Source of the DNA: an uncultured Alphaproteobacteria bacterium
GTDB taxonomy: Bacteria; Pseudomonadota; Alphaproteobacteria; Paracaedibacterales; CAIULA01
Assembly: GCA_903899945.1 (NCBI GenBank)
Contig: CAIULA010000034.1
Coordinates: forward strand, 186,001 to 250,000
DNA length: 64,000 bases
Direction: 5' to 3'
The notes beneath the pieces were generated by a model. The model made no database searches and was not told where the DNA came from. It saw only the letters and a program-made list of their open reading frames with translations. Positions within the stretch are counted from its first letter, which is position 1. Each line of letters begins with the position of its first letter. A program made the translations under genes and the position numbers. Below are positions 52,852 to 61,309 of the stretch, piece after piece.

Positions 52852-55800
52852 TTAAAAAACTTCTTTTTTCGATAATGATTTAGCAATACCTATTTCTTTT
52901 AAGATTTGATTTGCTTCTTGAAGATGTTGGATATGAGCTTCTGAAGCACCTGTTTTTCCCTCAACTTTTGCTAATTCAATGAGAGCCCTGGCTTTGCCTT
53001 CTAGATCGTGATGGGTGGTGTAAAAATCTATGGCTTTTCTGTAAGCTTCTGAGGCTTTTTGATAGTCATTTTTTGCAATCTCTAATTCTCCAATACCAAT
53101 CATAACGCTAGCAATATAGATATCAGCTCCTGAGTTCTTGAATATAGTTTCTGCTTGATTATAAAGAACGTAAGCTTTTTGGTAATGACCTTTTAGAGTT
53201 TCTAACTTTGCCATTTCACTTAGAATTTCTGCTTCGTATGTGCTATTCTCTTTAAATTTTAAAAGTGTTAATGCGCGCTGATACGCAATAGATGCTTGAT
53301 CAAAATGATTTAGGTCTCTTGCAAGATTACCAATTTCTCTCCAGGCAGCAGACTGCATTAATGTGTCACGTAATATGTTGGATAAGTTTAAGGCTCTATT
53401 TAAATGGGTTTGGGCTTGTTCATTTTTTCCTGTTCTCATCTTAATTTGACCAATGGCAAGATGACTTGTGGCTTCTTCGTATTGATTACTAATTTCTTGA
53501 GAAGTTACCAGTGCCTGATTGTAATATTGTTCAGCTAAGTCATAGTTTCTAAGTTTTTTTTCTATATCCCCCATTGATCTTAGAACTCTAATTTTTGCAT
53601 AAGGCGTAGACATTTCTTGAAAAACATTGAGAGCTTGTTGGTAGAAATCCTTGGCTTGCTTATAGTGACTCAGTGAAAATTCAAGATATCCCACACCTTC
53701 TAAAACTAAGGCCTCTCCATAACGATTATTTAGCCCCTTATAAATAGAAAGGGAGTTATTGAAAGATAATCTGGCATTTTCATACTTGTTAAATGCAATA
53801 TCAGAAAAACCTAAACATAGCAAAGATTCTGCTTCTTGATGTCTGTCTTTGATGTGGCGAGATATATCGTATGATTGTTCAAAAGCACCTCGAGATTCTT
53901 TAAGGTTATTGCTTGAACTTTCCATTTTCCCTAAGATTCTGATAACTTCAGCTTCTCCTCGCAGATATTTAACTTTCTTAAAAAGAGAAAGAGATTGTTC
54001 ACAGGAATTAAGAGCCTGCCCCCAATTCCCTAAGGTGGCATCTAATTTGCACATACCTAGTAAAGCTTTACCTTCGGCTTGTGAGTCTCCAATTTGCTTT
54101 GCTATCAAGAAGGAGCCCTCAAACGCTCTTCGAGCCTGTTCATATTTTCCTAATTGAAGCTCAAGATCACCAATACCGTACAAAACTCTAGTTTCTCCTC
54201 TAAGATATCCAACTTTCTTAAAAAGAATATGAGCTTCGCTGTATTGCGATCGAGCATTATGAAAATTTCCTAAAGTAATATTGAGATCTGCCAAACCAAG
54301 TAATACCCTTGCTTCACCATTGGGAAAACTGGATTCTCTACATATAACTAAAGCTTTTTCAAATGTTGACTGTGCTTTGTTATAATCACCTGAAATGCTA
54401 CTTATAGCTGCAATAGACTGAAGAGAAATTCCAAGACCAGTTTTTTCATTCATAGCAGAGAAAAGTCTTGCAGACTCTTCAAAATAAAACGAAGCTTGGT
54501 CAGTATCTCCTTCTTTGAAATGTATGGCCCCAAGACCCCATAAAGCATAAGCTTCGGACCAACGGTCGCCAATTTCTTTTGCAAGGATTGCTGCCTCTTC
54601 AAAGAAACCCTTTGGGGTATCTGGATTCCCTCTAATTAACTCGATGTGCCCCTTTTCTGATAGAACTTTACTTTGAAATTCACGGTCACCTAGTTTTTTA
54701 AAAATAACATAGGCTTGATCTAAGAAATCACGACTTTCGTCGTAAGAGCTTAGGTGGCTTTCCAATAAGGCTAATCCATATAAAGTTTTAGCTTTTCCGA
54801 GGCCATCGTTAATTTCTGTATAGCCTTCCAGCGCTCTCATATAAAAAGTACGAGCTTCTCCAAGACTTCCTGTCATTCTTTTAACATTAGCAAGACCTAA
54901 ATATCCTGAAGAAAGAACACGTTTGCTTTTTATTTTTTTCGCAATATTAAGTCCTAAATTAAAGTTTTTCTCTGCTTCATCATAATAGTTTGTATAATGC
55001 TCTAATATGCCAAGGCCAATATAGGCATCCGCTTGCCCTTTTTCGTGGTTAATGAGTTTGGAAATTGTAATTGCTTGTTGATACGCAGCTAGAGCTCCTG
55101 GAAAATCACCTAATTTTCTTTTTAAAGATCCAATTTCTATCCAAACTTTGTGTTCACCAAACGGCGATTTAATCGTTTGATAAATTTCTATAGCTTTATC
55201 AAAGGCTTTCTTTGCTTTGTCGTAATCTGCCATATATTTATGTAATTTTCCGCACCAGAAAAGGGCATAAGCTTCTTCCCAGGGAACATGAATTTGTCTA
55301 CTAATATTAAGGGCTTCTTCAAATAAGTGGATAGCTTTATGATTGTTGCCAATTTTGAACTCTAATGTACCAAGGCCAATTAAGGACTTTATAATTCCTC
55401 TGGGTTCTTTTATTTCTTTGAAGAGAGTAAGGCTTTGTTCGTAAACAATCCTTGCTTGATCGTAATGTCCAATTTTAACTTCTACATCACCTAGGCCTCT
55501 TAAGACTTTAGCTTCTCCTCTGCGGTCTCCGATTTGCTTAAAAAATGTTAGACTTCTGCCGTAAAGTTTTATTGCTTCTTGATGATTTTCCTTAGCACTT
55601 TCAATATGTGCTACCCCTCTTAGTGAAAAAGCCTCTCCTCTGCGATACCCTATTCGTCCAAAAATAGAAAGTGCTTCTGCATAAAATTCTAAGGCTTTGC
55701 TAAAGTTTCCAATAACTCGTTCTTTATCACCTAAATCCCTCAGGATTTGGCCTTCACTTTTGGTGTTTTTAAGAGACCTAAAAATAATCAAAGCTTGATT

Positions 55801-56484
55801 ATAGTCAGCTGTTGCTTGATCGTATTGCCCTATATGATAATTAATTTTTCCAAGTTCTCTGTAAACAATGGCCAATCCGGATTTATCTTCTGCTTTCTTA
55901 AATCTCTCTAAGCAGGTTAGTAGAAGTTTTTTGGCCTCTGTCGTGTTATTCATAAGGGTTTGAAGACTTGCAATTCTCAAAGATGTATAGGCTTCAGATA
56001 TTGATTCACCTGAGTTCTTAAAGAGGATGCATGCTTGCGTATAAAGCTCAAAAGCTTCTTCTGTTTTATCTGCAATTCGAAGTTTCTCAGCGAGTGAGAA
56101 TAATTTTTTACCCTCTAAACTTTCTTCACTCTCTTTTGCTAAAGGAGGAGTAAAGACGTCTGTTTCAGGCTGGTAGTCTATGTGAAAACTTGGGGAAGAA
56201 AAGTCTGGTAGATTAGGGATGCTAACAAAAGATTTTGTTTCATCTTCCGAAATAGTCGCTGCTGATAATGCGGTATTCACTATATCTTTATTCGAGACGA
56301 AATGCCACAAGCCTGCTGCAATCAGAAAAGACGCTACCATGTAGGGGATAAAAAAAATGTAAATTCTTCTTTTTCCTTGCTCGTTTCTATGATCGGTCCA
56401 AATTAAAAATGAACAAAGGAAAAGATTAAGAATGAAAAAAGGAATATAAGGGTAATTTTTAAAGAAACCCAAAGCCCAGTTCAT
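52852..56484 (-). CDS. Large membrane-anchored TPR-repeat protein
   Basis: 1210 residues. TM helices at about 11-29 and 41-62 with a basic loop between (DHRNEQGKRRI), which by the positive-inside rule suggests that the long C-terminal part lies in the periplasm; this is inference. From about residue 115 to the end it is an almost unbroken run of roughly 27 tetratricopeptide repeats of 40 residues, with patterns such as GEAKVLRGLGDVEVKIGHYD and QARIVYEQSLTLFKEI. Such solenoids bind protein partners. Many units are highly alike, implying internal duplication. No enzymatic domain. Convergent with the sensor-like gene. Confidence 0.9.
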   Translation of the reverse strand: MNWALGFFKNYPYIPFFILNLFLCSFLIWTDHRNEQGKRRIYIFFIPYMVASFLIAAGLWHFVSNKDIVNTALSAATISEDETKSFVSIPNLPDFSSPSFHIDYQPETDVFTPPLAKESEESLEGKKLFSLAEKLRIADKTEEAFELYTQACILFKNSGESISEAYTSLRIASLQTLMNNTTEAKKLLLTCLERFKKAEDKSGLAIVYRELGKINYHIGQYDQATADYNQALIIFRSLKNTKSEGQILRDLGDKERVIGNFSKALEFYAEALSIFGRIGYRRGEAFSLRGVAHIESAKENHQEAIKLYGRSLTFFKQIGDRRGEAKVLRGLGDVEVKIGHYDQARIVYEQSLTLFKEIKEPRGIIKSLIGLGTLEFKIGNNHKAIHLFEEALNISRQIHVPWEEAYALFWCGKLHKYMADYDKAKKAFDKAIEIYQTIKSPFGEHKVWIEIGSLKRKLGDFPGALAAYQQAITISKLINHEKGQADAYIGLGILEHYTNYYDEAEKNFNLGLNIAKKIKSKRVLSSGYLGLANVKRMTGSLGEARTFYMRALEGYTEINDGLGKAKTLYGLALLESHLSSYDESRDFLDQAYVIFKKLGDREFQSKVLSEKGHIELIRGNPDTPKGFFEEAAILAKEIGDRWSEAYALWGLGAIHFKEGDTDQASFYFEESARLFSAMNEKTGLGISLQSIAAISSISGDYNKAQSTFEKALVICRESSFPNGEARVLLGLADLNITLGNFHNARSQYSEAHILFKKVGYLRGETRVLYGIGDLELQLGKYEQARRAFEGSFLIAKQIGDSQAEGKALLGMCKLDATLGNWGQALNSCEQSLSLFKKVKYLRGEAEVIRILGKMESSSNNLKESRGAFEQSYDISRHIKDRHQEAESLLCLGFSDIAFNKYENARLSFNNSLSIYKGLNNRYGEALVLEGVGYLEFSLSHYKQAKDFYQQALNVFQEMSTPYAKIRVLRSMGDIEKKLRNYDLAEQYYNQALVTSQEISNQYEEATSHLAIGQIKMRTGKNEQAQTHLNRALNLSNILRDTLMQSAAWREIGNLARDLNHFDQASIAYQRALTLLKFKENSTYEAEILSEMAKLETLKGHYQKAYVLYNQAETIFKNSGADIYIASVMIGIGELEIAKNDYQKASEAYRKAIDFYTTHHDLEGKARALIELAKVEGKTGASEAHIQHLQEANQILKEIGIAKSLSKKEVF

Positions 56485-56710
56485 AGCGTCGGATCTTTCT
56501 TAAGATTCTAAAGTTCTTCAAAATAGCATTGTAATTGAAAAATGGAAATAAAATTTACTTTTGATAGGCTAAGTACATGAAAAAAATGATGGTTTTCTAA
56601 AAAGAATTGCATCGAACTGCTTTTTTCTTCTTGTTAAAGATGCTTTACTTACATGGAGACCAAATTTATGGTACGTTCATCCAGATTACACTAAAAAGAT
56701 ACACAAAATC

Positions 56711-56965
56711 ATGGATGCAGAAATTATAGGATTGCTCGCAGGAAGCCTTACCACCCTTTCATTCCTGCCTCAGGTTATTCATGTTTTTAAAACTCGCTCA
56801 ACAAAAGATATTTCTCTTGGTATGTATTTTTTATTTTGCGCAGGTGTTGTTTTATGGATTGTATATAGCTATATGATAAACTCTATATCAGTTTTTATAG
56901 CCAATATTGCGACATTATTTCTGGCCGGATCTGTTTTAGTCATGAAAATCATTTTTAACCGTTGA
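56711..56965 (+). CDS. SemiSWEET sugar transporter
   Basis: 84 residues forming one three-helix MtN3/PQ-loop bundle, which dimerises to carry sugars by facilitated diffusion. The PQ motif is in LTTLSFLPQVIHVFKTRSTK, followed by DISLGMYFLFCAGVVLW and a third helix near the end. Length and motif match bacterial SemiSWEETs. Passive sugar uptake from a host is plausible but the sugar is unknown. Confidence 0.92.
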   Translation: MDAEIIGLLAGSLTTLSFLPQVIHVFKTRSTKDISLGMYFLFCAGVVLWIVYSYMINSISVFIANIATLFLAGSVLVMKIIFNR

Positions 56966-56987
56966 CGGCTTCTTATGCAATTTAGCA

Positions 56988-57782
56988 TCACCAACTTGTT
57001 AGAATGCTTCCTTTAAACGTAGACTCTACGAACTTTTTGGTATCTTCCGACTGATATAACTCTATAAATTTTTTAATTTCCGGCAAATTTTCATCTCCTT
57101 GTCTTGCAACAATAAGATTTGTATAGGGAGAATCAGCTGTCTCTTTGTATATACCTGAGTTTGTATCTATTTTTGCTAAAAAGACCCAATCTGTGTTGAT
57201 AGCAGCAGCATCTAAATCATCTAATGAACGAGGAAGAAGAGGTGCGTCAAGCTCTATGATTTCAAGTCCTTTTGGATTGCTTGTAATATCAAGAAGCTTG
57301 GGATACTCTTCATTCTTTAGCACAATTAGTCCTGCTTTTTGTAAAAGAAGGAGGGCACGGCCAGAGTTTGTTGGGTCGTTTGGAATGCCAATTTTAGCTT
57401 TTTCTTTTATCTGACCAATAGACTTAATTTTATTTGAATAAATTCCCATGGGCATTAAGACGCTTTTGGCAATGCTTTGAATCTTGTATTTACGACTTGC
57501 AATCTGCTCATCGAGAAAAGGCTTGTGTTGATAACAGTTAATTTGGATATCACCTTGAGCAAGAGCAGCATTTGGTAAAATAAAATCGTCAAATTCAATA
57601 ATATTAATATTGAGTCCCTGCTCTTTGGCCCTCTCACGGACATGCTCAATAATCATAGCATGGGGACCCGATGTCACCCCTATTTTAAGGCTAGGTATTG
57701 AAACTGATGAGTTATCTTTTAAATAAAAAATTGAAAAAACGGTAAGGGCTGCAACCAGGATGAAGATGTAATTTTTTTTCAT
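56988..57782 (-). CDS. metQ: MetQ/NlpA-family binding protein
   Basis: 264-residue periplasmic-type binding protein of the methionine ABC transporter family. Core motifs: LKIGVTSGPHAMIIEHVRER, FDDFILPNAALAQGDIQINC YQHKPFL-type region, IGIPNDPTNSGRALLLLQKA and the ligand-loop DAAAINTDWVF. The N-terminus has a hydrophobic segment (about 4-21) but no lipobox Cys, unlike most MetQ lipoproteins, so it may stay as an anchored protein. metN and metI are not adjacent. AAAGAG lies before the ATG. Confidence 0.88.
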   Translation of the reverse strand: MKKNYIFILVAALTVFSIFYLKDNSSVSIPSLKIGVTSGPHAMIIEHVRERAKEQGLNINIIEFDDFILPNAALAQGDIQINCYQHKPFLDEQIASRKYKIQSIAKSVLMPMGIYSNKIKSIGQIKEKAKIGIPNDPTNSGRALLLLQKAGLIVLKNEEYPKLLDITSNPKGLEIIELDAPLLPRSLDDLDAAAINTDWVFLAKIDTNSGIYKETADSPYTNLIVARQGDENLPEIKKFIELYQSEDTKKFVESTFKGSILTSW

Positions 57783-57809
57783 AAAAAGCTCTTTAAGTTC
57801 GAGAGAAAA

Positions 57810-58592
57810 TTATTTAGGCGCAGACTCTTTTTGACAGGATGCTTTTTTGGAAACTTCTTGCAAACGTCCTTTTTGCTTTTCATCTAGTTGCTCTTTTTGA
57901 AGAATGGTTACTTGCTCGCAAGCAGGTTTCATTTTATTCAAACCAATCAACGCTTCAGCTAAACCAAGTCTGCATTGAACCATCACAGGTTCCTCTAATT
58001 TATACGTAAGAGCCTTTTGATAAGCTGTTTCAGCTTGAACAAAATCCCCAAGTTGTTTGAATATATCACCTAAGTGAAATTGTGCTTTTTGAGCATATGA
58101 ATCTAGAGGATAGTCTTTGATAATCTGTTCAAAAGCCACTTTTGCTTTTTCTAATTCATTGTTTGATAAAAGTCCAAAAGCTAAATTATATTGAGCCGCT
58201 CCCGGGGTATCAGGAAATTTGGGTGCTTTTTCATTGGCTTCTTTTGTTGCTTTTGCTTCTTCAGGAGTTCTAGCTCCTTGTAGATCTTGTTTGGGTTTTT
58301 CCAACACACTAAGGCGAGCCTCTATAGCATCAAGGCGCTTATTTAAGCTCTCTGTTGCTTGAGTTTGTGAAGAAATACTGCTGGGATCAGGAGTGACATT
58401 AACGACTGCTTGCGGGACTTCTTTATCTGCATCAGCCGCAAGCTGTGCATTTAGTTCTTCCACAGCTTTATGGAGTTGTTCTTCTAATCTTCGGACATTT
58501 TCTTCTAGTACGACAACTTTAGGTGGTTCACTCGCTAGAATAGAAGCAGAAGTTAATAAGGCTACATTAATAGCAAAAACAATTTTTCTCAT
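57810..58592 (-). CDS. cpoB: Cell-division coordinator CpoB (YbgF-like) protein
   Basis: About 260 residues from ATG 58592, chosen because AAGGA precedes it and MRKIVFAINVALLTSASILA is a signal peptide. An N-terminal coiled coil (VVVLEENVRRLEEQLHKAVE) leads into a Pro/Ala/Glu-rich linker and C-terminal TPR repeats (AAQYNLAFGLLSNNELEKAK, YAQKAQFHLGDIFKQLGDF). CpoB links Tol-Pal to peptidoglycan synthesis. It usually sits in the tol-pal cluster, but here follows an amino-acid ABC transporter with a 10-nt gap. Confidence 0.88.
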   Translation of the reverse strand: MRKIVFAINVALLTSASILASEPPKVVVLEENVRRLEEQLHKAVEELNAQLAADADKEVPQAVVNVTPDPSSISSQTQATESLNKRLDAIEARLSVLEKPKQDLQGARTPEEAKATKEANEKAPKFPDTPGAAQYNLAFGLLSNNELEKAKVAFEQIIKDYPLDSYAQKAQFHLGDIFKQLGDFVQAETAYQKALTYKLEEPVMVQCRLGLAEALIGLNKMKPACEQVTILQKEQLDEKQKGRLQEVSKKASCQKESAPK

Positions 58593-58602
58593 AAATTTTT
58601 CC

Positions 58603-59313
58603 TTAGCTAAGGTTTGATAAAAATCTCTGTGCACGTTTTGATAACTTTGTAGAGTCAGTTGAGAAAAACTCAGCAGACTCAACGTTATCTAATAAAATTC
58701 CATGATCTAAAAACAAAACACGGCTTGCAATTCGCTGCGCTAAACGGACTTCATGTGTCACAAGGATAATAACTCTTTTAGAATCTTGCAAGCTACTGAT
58801 AATTTCACCGACTTCTTTAACCATTTCAGGATCTAGAGCTGACGTTGGTTCATCAAATAAGATAAGAGGAGGGTCCAGCATGAGGGCTCTTGCTATTGCG
58901 ACGCGCTGCTTTTGACCGCCTGAAATTTCACTTGGAAACCGTTTCTCTTTACCGCCTAGCGAGAACTGTTTTAAGACTTGATGTGCTTTTTGGACTGCTA
59001 TTTCTTTTTGTATTCCATGAGAAGTAGGAGCGAGGATTAAATTTTCAAGAATTGTCAAATGAGGGAAAAGGTGGAAGTTTTGAAAAACCAACCCAATTTC
59101 TCCGTGTGACAATTCCTTTAAGTCCTGACCGCTAAATTGGACGTTGCCGGAAGAAATGGGCGTTAATTGCGCTAAGCATCTCAGTAATGTTGTTTTGCCG
59201 CTGCCAGATGGGCCAATAACAGCCGTAATTTCACTACGTTTCGCGATAAAGCTAAGGTTTTTAAGGATTTCTCCATTTCCTGCTTTTTTGGTAAGATTAT
59301 TAACGTTAAGCAT
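58603..59313 (-). CDS. Polar amino-acid ABC transporter, ATPase subunit
   Basis: 236-residue ATPase of the GlnQ/ArtP type. Walker A GPSGSGKTTLLRCL, Q-loop GLVFQNFHLFPHLTIL, signature SGGQKQRVAIARALML, Walker B LILFDEPTSALDP and H-loop VTHEVRLA. Overlaps the permease gene by 8 nt; third gene of the binding-protein/permease/ATPase operon. The amino acid cannot be named from sequence alone. Confidence 0.95.
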   Translation of the reverse strand: MLNVNNLTKKAGNGEILKNLSFIAKRSEITAVIGPSGSGKTTLLRCLAQLTPISSGNVQFSGQDLKELSHGEIGLVFQNFHLFPHLTILENLILAPTSHGIQKEIAVQKAHQVLKQFSLGGKEKRFPSEISGGQKQRVAIARALMLDPPLILFDEPTSALDPEMVKEVGEIISSLQDSKRVIILVTHEVRLAQRIASRVLFLDHGILLDNVESAEFFSTDSTKLSKRAQRFLSNLS

Positions 59314-59959
59314 GATTGAGCTTCTTTTCTAGTTTTTTAGCAAAAAAACTGATGATCATTACCATTAAGAAATAAAGAAGAGCTGCAATAAGAAGGGGTT
59401 CAAAATAAAGAAATTTTTCTGACGCAACAACTTGAGCACGTCTTAACAGATCGGTCTCGCCAATGATAGAGACTAAGGCGGATTCCTTTAATAAATTTAC
59501 CATTTCATTTACAAGTGCCGGCAAGATATTTCGCAAAGCCTGAGGGAGGATAATTTTCCATAAAGTTACCTTGTAGGGAATTCCTAAAACCTTGGCGGCA
59601 TCCCATTGCCCTTTATCAATAGCCCCAATTCCGGCTCTGATGATTTCTGAACTATAGGCAGCTGAGTTTAGTGAAAATGCAATGACTCCGGCTTCAAAAG
59701 CTGAAATCGGATAACCGATGAGTTGAGGTGTTGCAAAAAATATAAGACTTAATTGAACCAACAATGGGGTCCCTCTAAAAATAGACGTATAAGCATCTGC
59801 TATTTTTTTTAAGATCAAAAAGTGTGAGATTTTGCATAAAGCCAATCCTATACCTAGTGGAAGACCGCATAAAAGGGAAAGGATTGTAAATTTTAAAGTG
59901 ACTCCTACGCCGGCTAAGATAAAGGGAATTGAGGGTAGAATATCTGTAAAATGAAGCAT
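59306..59959 (-). CDS. Polar amino-acid ABC transporter, permease subunit
   Basis: About 217 residues from ATG 59959 (an upstream in-frame ATG at 59989 overlaps the binding-protein gene). Five or so membrane helices of the HisM/GlnP type. The family motif SIFRGTPLLVQLSLIFFATP is followed by SAAYSSEIIRAGIGAIDKGQ WDAAK-type EAA loop and LPQALRNILPALVNEMVNLL. Sits between binding protein and ATPase genes. Confidence 0.93.
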   Translation of the reverse strand: MLHFTDILPSIPFILAGVGVTLKFTILSLLCGLPLGIGLALCKISHFLILKKIADAYTSIFRGTPLLVQLSLIFFATPQLIGYPISAFEAGVIAFSLNSAAYSSEIIRAGIGAIDKGQWDAAKVLGIPYKVTLWKIILPQALRNILPALVNEMVNLLKESALVSIIGETDLLRRAQVVASEKFLYFEPLLIAALLYFLMVMIISFFAKKLEKKLNHA

Positions 59960-59967
59960 GATGAAGC

Positions 59968-60705
59968 TTATTGTCCTTTTTCTGTCCATTTATCTTGTAT
60001 TTTTTTCAAAGTCCCATCAGCTTCAAATTTCTTGATGACAGCATTGATCTTTTCGGTTAAAGGCGAATTTTTTGGTAATGCAATTGCATAAACGGCTTCA
60101 GTCTGAGGAAGAGAAATAAGCTTAAAATCGTTGTGATTTTTTACTATATTTTCTGCCTCTGCTATGCCAAGAACAAGAGCATCTAGTCGACCTGATTTAA
60201 AATCTTGAATAAGATCAGGGATTTTTGACAAAGAACGAAGTGTTAGGTTTAAAATGGTGGGTTGCCATTCATCTTTAATCATTTTTTCATATGTTGATCC
60301 CATCTGTGCGCCAACGTTCTTCCCTGTTAGATCGCTGGCCTTTTCGATAGAAGAACTGGAAGCTACAAGCATTACAGAAAGTGTCTTGTGATGTGGAATC
60401 GCAAAATCAACTTTTTCTTTGCGCTCTGATGTTGCTGATATACCTGAAATAGCTAAGTCTACTCTTTCAGTTTGTAAAGCGCCAATAATGGAATCAAAAG
60501 ACATATCTTTAATGGTTGTCGAATAATTGAGCTCTTTAGCAATTGCGCGTATTAAATCGATTTCCATCCCCACGATTTCTCCATCCTTAAAAAATTCAAG
60601 GGGAGGGTAGTCGGCAGAAGTGGCTATGGTTAAATGGTTTTCTTTTTTTTCTTTACACCCAAAGAGAGCAAGACAGACAAAAAGGGAGGCGAGGATTCTT
60701 TTCAT
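59968..60705 (-). CDS. Amino-acid ABC transporter, substrate-binding lipoprotein
   Basis: About 245 residues from ATG 60705, selected because MKRILASLFVCLALFGC ends in a lipobox with Cys17; an earlier ATG would add 22 residues. SBP family 3 fold: LTIATSADYPPLEFFKDGEI, VGMEIDLIRAIAKEL, VDLAISGISATSERKEKVDF, and the C-terminal FEADGTLKKIQDKWTE. First gene of the transporter operon. Likely takes up a polar amino acid from the host cytosol. Confidence 0.94.
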   Translation of the reverse strand: MKRILASLFVCLALFGCKEKKENHLTIATSADYPPLEFFKDGEIVGMEIDLIRAIAKELNYSTTIKDMSFDSIIGALQTERVDLAISGISATSERKEKVDFAIPHHKTLSVMLVASSSSIEKASDLTGKNVGAQMGSTYEKMIKDEWQPTILNLTLRSLSKIPDLIQDFKSGRLDALVLGIAEAENIVKNHNDFKLISLPQTEAVYAIALPKNSPLTEKINAVIKKFEADGTLKKIQDKWTEKGQ

Positions 60706-60824
60706 TTTTAAGGACTTTTTAACTAAAATTTTTGCATTATTAAAATGATAAAGGGTTTTGTGGTCATTCACAAGTATTTTCTTGCATAAAAATGAAAATT
60801 AATGCATATTATGCTGAAATATTC

Positions 60825-61166
60825 TCAAATTGCTTCGATCATAGCTTTAATTTTCTCAATATTTTCATCCATAATGAGAAGTGTTTTTTCACGAGATGTA
60901 GCGCCATTAACAAGCAAAATTTGTGATTTTGATAATCTAAATTGCTTTGCAATAAACTCAATAACAGCCTGGTTTGCCTGATTGTTTTCGGGTGGGGCTG
61001 TAACGTAAACCTTTAAAGCATGTCTTTTATGACTATCCTCAACAATAGTCCCAAATCTGTTTTTGGCAGCTTTTGGCGTGACCTTGACGAACAGTTCAAT
61101 GCCTCTGTTCGTTTCCTTCAAGGGGTAAATAGTCAAAGGATCATCAAAAAGTTTAAGCTGGGACAT
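60825..61166 (-). CDS. DUF167 (YggU-like) protein
   Basis: 113-residue member of the DUF167/UPF0235 family of unknown function. The signature is LFVKVTPKAAKNRFGTIVED, then LKVYVTAPPENNQANQAVIE and KSQILLVNGATSREKTLLI. Complete and of normal length. Small cytoplasmic protein. No operon partner. Confidence 0.92.
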   Translation of the reverse strand: MSQLKLFDDPLTIYPLKETNRGIELFVKVTPKAAKNRFGTIVEDSHKRHALKVYVTAPPENNQANQAVIEFIAKQFRLSKSQILLVNGATSREKTLLIMDENIEKIKAMIEAI

Positions 61167-61309
61167 AAGTTCCCTTTACTGACATTGCATAGGTAATAAA
61201 AATTGAGTTTCAATCGATAAGTTGCTGGAAAGAGCTATATAAGACTGGCTTTCATTGTTATTAACAAAATTTAAACTACAAGACAATTTTTAAAAAAAGC
61301 CAATTATCC

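Noticed and set aside
53849-54157. 102-codon plus-strand ORF inside the TPR gene
   Set aside because: Shadow frame of the repeated TPR codons; repeats on one strand keep an antisense frame open.
52900-56150. Possible DNA tandem repeat or CRISPR-like periodicity of about 120 bp
   Set aside because: The periodicity follows the 40-residue TPR protein repeats; the DNA units are diverged and contain no spacer/repeat structure. No CRISPR array was seen anywhere in the window.
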